Shown here piece after piece: positions 6,487 to 9,942 of a DNA stretch of 9,942 nt. Location of the stretch: assembly GCA_013815505.1 (NCBI GenBank), contig JACDGA010000039.1, positions 1 through 9,942 of the forward strand, read 5' to 3'. The first letter of the stretch is position 1; the number at the start of each line of letters is the position of its first letter. This stretch comes from Acidimicrobiia bacterium (GTDB lineage Bacteria > Actinomycetota > Acidimicrobiia > Acidimicrobiales > Ilumatobacteraceae). The notes under the pieces were generated by a model. It worked only from the letters and a program-made list of their open reading frames with translations. It searched no databases and was not told the DNA's origin. Position numbers and translations under genes: made by a program.

Positions 6487-7116
6487 ATGTCCACGTGGCT
6501 GCGGCTCGGGCGGGCGGCGATGGCACTGGCGATCGTCGTCGGGATCGTGGCCCAGTTCAACTACAGCTCAGACCGCACGGCGTTCAGCGCGACGAACTTC
6601 TTCAGCTACTTCACGATCCTGAGCAACATCATCGCCGCGGTGGCGTTGGCAATCGTGGCGGCTCGGCCCGCAGTGCGCGACCACGTCGGCCTCGGTCACG
6701 TACTGCGCGGAGCGGCCACGCTGTACATGACGGTCACCGGGATCGTGTACGCGACGCTGCTGGCGCCCGCCGGTGTCGACGTCGACGTGCAACTCGTGTG
6801 GGTCAACCTCGTCCTCCACGTCATCGGACCGATCGTCGTCGTCGGGGACTGGTTGATCGATCCTCCACGAACGGCGCCGTCCGTGTCGACGGCTGGGCTG
6901 TGGCTCGTCGTTCCGTCGGTCTGGCTCGTGTACACGCTCATCCGTGGCCCGATCGTCGACTGGTACCCGTACCCGTTCCTCGATCCGAACGAGCGCAGCA
7001 CGATCGAGATCGTGATCGTCTGCGTTGGAATCTTCGTGCTCTTCATCGCCCTCGCCGCTGGCGTCCGCTGGTGGCCCAGCCGTCGCCGCGCCACGTCACC
7101 CGCAGTCGCCGCCTGA
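6487..7116 (+). CDS. Pr6Pr family integral membrane protein
   Basis: A 209-residue membrane protein with about six hydrophobic segments that matches the bacterial Pr6Pr family, distantly related to eukaryotic AIG1/FAR-17a proteins. Family hallmarks seen are NFFSYFTILSNIIAAV (about 37-52), RGAATLYMTVTGIVYATLL (about 76-94), a VNLVLHVIGPIVVVGDWLID segment with its conserved His in the membrane (about 106-125), and VYTLIRGPIVDWYPYPFLDP. The related eukaryotic AIG1 is a threonine hydrolase of fatty-acid esters of hydroxy fatty acids, but bacterial members are uncharacterised and I claim no activity. The start at 6487 is favoured by the -10-like box 7 bases upstream and by codon use. In-frame ATGs at 6430 and 6334 would add an Arg-rich, poorly biased N-terminus. 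It appears to be a single-gene transcript, followed by an intergenic hairpin pair. Confidence 0.83.
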   Translation: MSTWLRLGRAAMALAIVVGIVAQFNYSSDRTAFSATNFFSYFTILSNIIAAVALAIVAARPAVRDHVGLGHVLRGAATLYMTVTGIVYATLLAPAGVDVDVQLVWVNLVLHVIGPIVVVGDWLIDPPRTAPSVSTAGLWLVVPSVWLVYTLIRGPIVDWYPYPFLDPNERSTIEIVIVCVGIFVLFIALAAGVRWWPSRRRATSPAVAA

Positions 7117-7142
7117 TCTCGTCTTCTGACGTCGCGACACGG

Positions 7143-7187
7143 TCTGGGTGGGATCCGTTCCACCTGCTGGAAAAGATCCCGCCCAGA
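7143..7187 (+). repeat. Long imperfect hairpin (unit 1 of a related pair)
   Basis: TCTGGGTGGGATC (7143-7155) pairs with GATCCCGCCCAGA (7175-7187) over 13 bp with one T-G pair (7149/7181). A symmetric 2x2 internal loop follows, then an inner 5-bp stem TTCCA (7158-7162)/TGGAA (7168-7172) closed by a 5-base loop. It begins 27 bases after the Pr6Pr stop. The T-G position is a G-U pair in + strand RNA but a C-A mismatch in - strand RNA, so any RNA role should be on the + strand. No U-tract follows, so it is not a classic terminator. It could still stop or stabilise the Pr6Pr transcript. Confidence 0.7.
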
Positions 7188-7193
7188 GGACGC

Positions 7194-7215
7194 GGTGGGA
7201 GGAATCCCGCCCAGA
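7194..7215 (+). repeat. Short hairpin with GGAA loop (unit 2 of the pair)
   Basis: GGTGGGA (7194-7200) pairs with TCCCGCC (7205-7211) over 7 bp around a GGAA tetraloop (GNRA type), and the 3' arm is followed by CAGA. The same GGTGGGA and TCCCGCCCAGA blocks occur in unit 1 (7147-7153 and 7177-7187), with a 23-base interior replaced here by four bases. The T-G pair sits at the equivalent position. Unit 2 therefore looks like a contracted copy of unit 1. The 5' arm of unit 1 could also pair with the 3' arm of unit 2. Confidence 0.6.
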
Positions 7216-7262
7216 CGGTGGTGGGGTGGTGGCTCGATCCGACGTAAGCGGGGGGCGGTCGG

Positions 7263-7268
7263 TACCGT
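7263..7268 (+). promoter_or_regulatory. Candidate -10 box (TACCGT) of the DUF35-thiolase unit
   Basis: TACCGT fits TAnnnT and lies 9 bases before the ATG at 7278 and only 3 before the ATG at 7272. A transcript starting about 7 bases downstream would begin at about 7275, after the first ATG, which favours 7278 as the start. It sits in a 14-base context almost identical to that at 5475-5488. Confidence 0.45.
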
Positions 7269-7277
7269 CCGATGGCG

Positions 7278-7724
7278 ATGACCGACACCGACACCGCCGA
7301 CGCGTCCACGTCCGCACCTGCCCAGATCCCGCTCGTCGACTACCTCGTGCTCGATGACGGCGAACCACACCTCGTCGCCCACGAGTGCACGTCGTGCGGC
7401 GCCCGCTTCTTCGACCACCGCAACGGCTGCGCCTCGTGCTTCGCCACCGACTTCACGACCGTCCCGGTCGCCAACGAGGGCACGCTGCGCACGTTCACGA
7501 TCGTCGCCTTCGCCGCACCGGGGATCCCGGTGCCCTTCGTCGCCGGAGTCGTCGACTGCGACGGCACGAGCGTGCGAGCCAACGTCGTGAACACCGAACC
7601 CGACCCCGAACACATCACGGTCGGGATGCCCGTCCGCCTCACGACGTTCCCCATCGGCGACGACGCCAACGGCACCGCCGCCATCGGATTCGGCTACGAA
7701 CCAACAGGAGCAGTCACACAATGA
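7278..7724 (+). CDS. DUF35 zinc-ribbon/OB-fold protein (thiolase partner subunit)
   Basis: A protein of 148 residues with an N-terminal rubredoxin-like zinc ribbon and a C-terminal OB fold, the DUF35 architecture. The ribbon cysteines are Cys37, Cys40, Cys51 and Cys54 (CTSC...CASC). The OB part runs from about residue 65, with the typical GTLRTFTIV and FVAGVVDCDG strands. In characterised systems (archaeal acetoacetyl-CoA thiolase/HMG-CoA synthase complexes, and ChsH2 with Ltp2) DUF35 proteins hold or channel the acyl-CoA and are needed by a thiolase-fold partner. The next gene overlaps it by four bases and encodes such a thiolase, so a stable complex is the natural reading. The ATG at 7272 (MAMTDT...) is an alternative start; 7278 is preferred because of the -10 box. 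No Shine-Dalgarno sequence is seen. Family is confident; the acyl-CoA substrate is unknown. Confidence 0.87.
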   Translation: MTDTDTADASTSAPAQIPLVDYLVLDDGEPHLVAHECTSCGARFFDHRNGCASCFATDFTTVPVANEGTLRTFTIVAFAAPGIPVPFVAGVVDCDGTSVRANVVNTEPDPEHITVGMPVRLTTFPIGDDANGTAAIGFGYEPTGAVTQ

Positions 7725-8932
7725 GCGCCAGCGACGACATCTGGATCCTCGGCATCAACATGACCAAGTTCGGCAAGCACACCGACCGCGACGCCGTCGA
7801 CCTCGCCGCAGAGGCGACGGCCAACGCACTCGCCGACGGCGGCGTCACGATGGCCGACATCGGCGTCCTCGCCGCCGGCAACCTGATGAACGCCGGCGCA
7901 GGGATCGGACAGCAGCTGCAAAAGCAGGTCGGCCAGACCGGCATCCCCGTCTACAACGTCGCCAACGCCTGCGCCACCGGCGCCACTGCGCTGCGGACGG
8001 CGATCATGGCTGTGAAGTCCGGCGAGGCCGAGATGGGTCTCGCCGTGGGCGTCGAGAAGCTCTCGGGCGCCGGACTCCTCGGCGGTGGCGGCACCCCTCG
8101 ATCCGAGAAGGAAAACTGGGAGCCGTCCGGACGCTTCGGTGCGGTGACGGGCACCGACGGTCGCATCGGAACCAACACGATGCCCGGCGTGTTCGCCCAG
8201 ATCGGCATGGAGTACGGCCACCGCTATGGGGGCACGTCGTTCGAGCTGTTCGCCAAGATCAGCGAGAAGAACCACGCCCACTCGACGCTCAACCCGCTCG
8301 CCGCCTACCAGAAGCAGTTCACGCTCGAAGAGATCATGGGCGACCTCATGATCTCGTACCCGAACACGCGCCCGATGTGCTCCGCCAACTGCGACGGCGC
8401 CGCGGCTGCGGTTGTCACGACGGGCGCCAAGCTGAAGACCCTCTCGGCCGAGCAGCAGCGGCGCGCCGTGAAGGTCGCTGCCTCCGTGCTCACCACGGAT
8501 CCGTGGGAAGAGGCGTGCCAGGTGCTGCCCAACGTCAACACGCTGACCCGCAATGCCGCCACCACGGCCTACGAGCAGGCTGGCATCGGGCCCGAAGACC
8601 TCGACCTCGTCGAGCTGCACGACTGCTTCGCCACCGCCGAGCTCGTGCACTACGACAACCTCCTGCTCTGCCCCGAGGGCGGCGCCGTCGACTTCTTCGA
8701 GTCGGGTGCCCCGTGGCGTGACGGTTCGACCCCGGTCAACGTGTCGGGCGGCCTGCAGTCGAAGGGTCACCCGATCTCGGCGACCGGTCTCGCCAACATC
8801 TGGGAGGTCTGCCACCACCTCCGTGGCGAGGCCGGTGACCGCCAGATCGAAGGCGCCCGCGTCGGCCTCGCCCACGTCATCGGCCTCGGCTCGGCGTGCG
8901 GCGTCCACGTCCTCGAACGGTCGGCGGCCTAG
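7721..8932 (+). CDS. SCP2/non-specific lipid-transfer-type thiolase (acetyl-CoA acetyltransferase family)
   Basis: A cytoplasmic thiolase-superfamily enzyme of 403 residues, a normal length. The nucleophile is Cys84 in NVANACATGATA. His300 in ELHDCFATAE (the HDCF form typical of SCPx thiolases), His350 in SKGHPISATG and Cys393 in GSACGVHVL complete the catalytic set. With both cysteines and both histidines present, a true Claisen/thiolytic reaction on a 3-ketoacyl-CoA is possible. Ltp2-type steroid retro-aldolases, by contrast, lack the thiolase cysteines. The gene overlaps the DUF35 gene (ATGA at 7721-7724), and AGGAG at 7706-7710 lies 10 bases upstream of the start. The pair probably forms one enzyme for fatty-acid, sterol or related acyl-CoA breakdown. 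No other catabolic gene in the window fixes the pathway. The gene is followed by a tandem hairpin repeat 13 bases after the stop. Confidence 0.9.
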   Translation: MSASDDIWILGINMTKFGKHTDRDAVDLAAEATANALADGGVTMADIGVLAAGNLMNAGAGIGQQLQKQVGQTGIPVYNVANACATGATALRTAIMAVKSGEAEMGLAVGVEKLSGAGLLGGGGTPRSEKENWEPSGRFGAVTGTDGRIGTNTMPGVFAQIGMEYGHRYGGTSFELFAKISEKNHAHSTLNPLAAYQKQFTLEEIMGDLMISYPNTRPMCSANCDGAAAAVVTTGAKLKTLSAEQQRRAVKVAASVLTTDPWEEACQVLPNVNTLTRNAATTAYEQAGIGPEDLDLVELHDCFATAELVHYDNLLLCPEGGAVDFFESGAPWRDGSTPVNVSGGLQSKGHPISATGLANIWEVCHHLRGEAGDRQIEGARVGLAHVIGLGSACGVHVLERSAA

Positions 8933-8945
8933 CCGCACGTGCTTC

Positions 8946-8988
8946 TGAGTCACCACAAACGCCAAGTCCCGGCGTTGTTCGTGACTCA
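8946..8988. repeat. Tandem hairpin repeat, unit A
   Basis: A 43-base dyad. Outer stem TGAGTCAC (8946-8953)/GTGACTCA (8981-8988) is 8 bp and perfect. An internal loop follows, then inner stem ACGCC (8959-8963)/GGCGT (8971-8975) with a 7-base loop; an extra A-T pair (8958/8976) is possible. It starts 13 bases after the thiolase stop. The second unit lies exactly 61 bases on and matches 35 of 43 bases. Confidence 0.8.
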
Positions 8989-9006
8989 CAAATCTGGGCG
9001 GCTCTC

Positions 9007-9049
9007 TGAGTCACCGCATACGTCGAGATTCGACGTTGTTCGTGACTCA
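9007..9049. repeat. Tandem hairpin repeat, unit B
   Basis: A 43-base dyad with the same outer stem as unit A (9007-9014/9042-9049, extendable by C9006-G9050 and T9005-A9051). The inner stem is ACGTC (9020-9024)/GACGT (9032-9036), plus a G-C pair closing a 5-base loop. Relative to unit A, one inner C-G pair has become T-A on both arms, while the 3' internal-loop bases TGTTC are unchanged. A CTGGG follows each unit at the same offset (8994 and 9055). Unit B ends 30 bases before the peptidase start codon. Confidence 0.8.
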
Positions 9050-9079
9050 GAACGCTGGGGGACGTGACAACCTCGGGGG

Positions 9080-9942
9080 GTGAGTACACGCACCCTTCCC
9101 CACGGCTCGTGGCCGTCGCCGATCACCGCTGCCAGCCTCGTCGCCGGCGCGGCGACCGTGGTCGAGGTCCGCGCCGACGGCCACGACATCTGGTGGAGCG
9201 AGTCGCGGCCCGACGAGGGCGGCCGGCTCCAGCTCGTCCGTCGCTCGGCATCGGGCTCGATCGACGAGCTGTTCCCACCACCCACTGACGCCGAAGCATG
9301 GAACGCGCGCACTGCGTTGCACGAGTACGGCGGCGGCGCCTGGAACGTCCGTGACGGCGTGGTGCTGTTCTCCAACTGGTCTGATCAGCGGATGTATCGC
9401 GCCGGGATCGGCGCCGAACCGACTGCGATCTCCCCGACTTCGTCGGTCGCGCGTGGATGGCGATGGAGCGAGCCGACGTGGATCGACGACGACTGGCTTC
9501 TCTGCCTGCGCGAGTCGCACGAGCCCGACGTCGTCGCCGAGCACGGCGAAGCGATGAACGAGCTCGTGCTGCTCCCAGCAGATGGCGCCGCCGCCTCCGA
9601 CCCGATGCTCGTGCGCGTGCTCGTGACCGGACCCGACTTCGTGCACGCGCCGGCGGCACGCGGCGATCAGATCGCCTGGCTGCAATGGTCCCATCCCAAC
9701 ATGCCGTGGGACGCGACGACACTGCACACCGCGACGATCGACCGTGGAACCGACCGGCAGCCCGTCGGGATCACCGGGGCGCGCCGGCTCGCCGGCGGTG
9801 CGAGCGAATCGGTCGTGCAGCCGGGCTTCACCGACGACGACGAGCTGATCGCCTGCAGCGATCGCAGCGGATGGTGGAACCCGTACCGCTACCGACTCGA
9901 CGAGCGCGGCAGCGACGGGCGCGCCGACGCAGTTCCGCTCGT
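9080..9942 (+). CDS. S9 (prolyl oligopeptidase) family serine peptidase, N-terminal propeller part (3'-truncated by window)
   Basis: The frame runs off the window after 287 codons and two bases. The visible part is the beta-propeller domain of a dipeptidyl-/acylaminoacyl-peptidase-like S9 enzyme. Hallmarks are HGSWPSPITAASLVAG at the N-terminus (8-23), HEYGGGAWNV (81-90), FSNWSDQRMYR (97-107), MNELVLL (159-165), LQWSHPNMPWD (201-211) and SDRSGWWNPYRY (260-271). The catalytic Ser-Asp-His domain would lie beyond the window. There is no signal peptide, so the enzyme is probably cytoplasmic and trims short peptides. The start chosen is the GTG at 9080: a TGA stop lies 15 bases upstream in frame (9065-9067), and no better start occurs before the conserved N-terminus. 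CAACCT at 9068-9073 is a poor -10 match at leaderless spacing. Confidence 0.88.
   Translation, partial: MSTRTLPHGSWPSPITAASLVAGAATVVEVRADGHDIWWSESRPDEGGRLQLVRRSASGSIDELFPPPTDAEAWNARTALHEYGGGAWNVRDGVVLFSNWSDQRMYRAGIGAEPTAISPTSSVARGWRWSEPTWIDDDWLLCLRESHEPDVVAEHGEAMNELVLLPADGAAASDPMLVRVLVTGPDFVHAPAARGDQIAWLQWSHPNMPWDATTLHTATIDRGTDRQPVGITGARRLAGGASESVVQPGFTDDDELIACSDRSGWWNPYRYRLDERGSDGRADAVPL

Noticed and set aside
7143..7187. Intrinsic (Rho-independent) terminator of the Pr6Pr gene
   Set aside because: The stem is strong, but no U-tract follows on the + strand; it is kept as a structured repeat of unknown role rather than called a terminator.
8946..8952. TGAGTCA resembling a eukaryotic AP-1 site
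   Set aside because: Chance similarity; in this bacterial context it is part of the outer hairpin stem.
7694..8989. Open - strand frame (431 codons) opposite the thiolase
   Set aside because: Antisense shadow of a conserved enzyme, low-complexity composition, and it runs through repeat unit A.
8946..9049. CRISPR-like array
   Set aside because: Only two units, each an internally paired 43-base dyad, separated by 18 bases; there are no regular spacers and no cas gene.

Overview
The window is GC-rich, densely packed DNA that looks like an actinobacterial chromosome. The closest match I can infer is Acidimicrobiia (Ilumatobacter-like). The basis is family resemblance: an actinobacterial QcrB tail, an actinobacterial oxidase subunit IV (CtaF) domain, TIGR03085 and Pr6Pr proteins, GTG starts, and TAnnnT -10 boxes placed so that transcripts would be leaderless. 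I could not run a taxonomic search.

Region 1 (1-4219, + strand) is the distal part of a respiratory operon. It contains the C-terminus of cytochrome b (qcrB), oxidase subunit II (ctaC), subunit I fused in one frame to the small actinobacterial subunit IV (ctaD::ctaF), and a CtaG-type assembly protein. Each junction is a 4-base ATGA overlap, so the products are probably co-translated. Together they are parts of the bc1-aa3 branch that passes electrons from menaquinol to O2. Subunit III, qcrC and qcrA are not in the window and may lie upstream.

Region 2 (4220-6486) holds a tandem-GNAT acetyltransferase on the - strand, convergent with the oxidase operon and ending at a small dyad. Divergent from it is a TIGR03085 (DinB/maleylpyruvate-isomerase-like) protein. 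A tRNA-Lys(TTT) follows on the - strand, then about 270 bases of apparently non-coding DNA.

Region 3 (6487-8932, + strand) holds a Pr6Pr membrane protein, an intergenic pair of related hairpins, and a two-gene unit made of a DUF35 zinc-ribbon/OB-fold protein overlapping an SCP2-type thiolase. The two probably form one acyl-CoA enzyme complex.

Region 4 (8933-9942) holds two tandem 43-nt hairpin repeats, 61 nt apart, with a compensatory base-pair change. The start of an S9 (prolyl oligopeptidase) family peptidase follows and runs off the window.

The genes belong to recognisable families. The less ordinary items are the ctaD::ctaF fusion, the two unrelated families of intergenic structured repeats, and the apparent leaderless promoters. 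I saw no mobile element, CRISPR array, defence system or phage gene.
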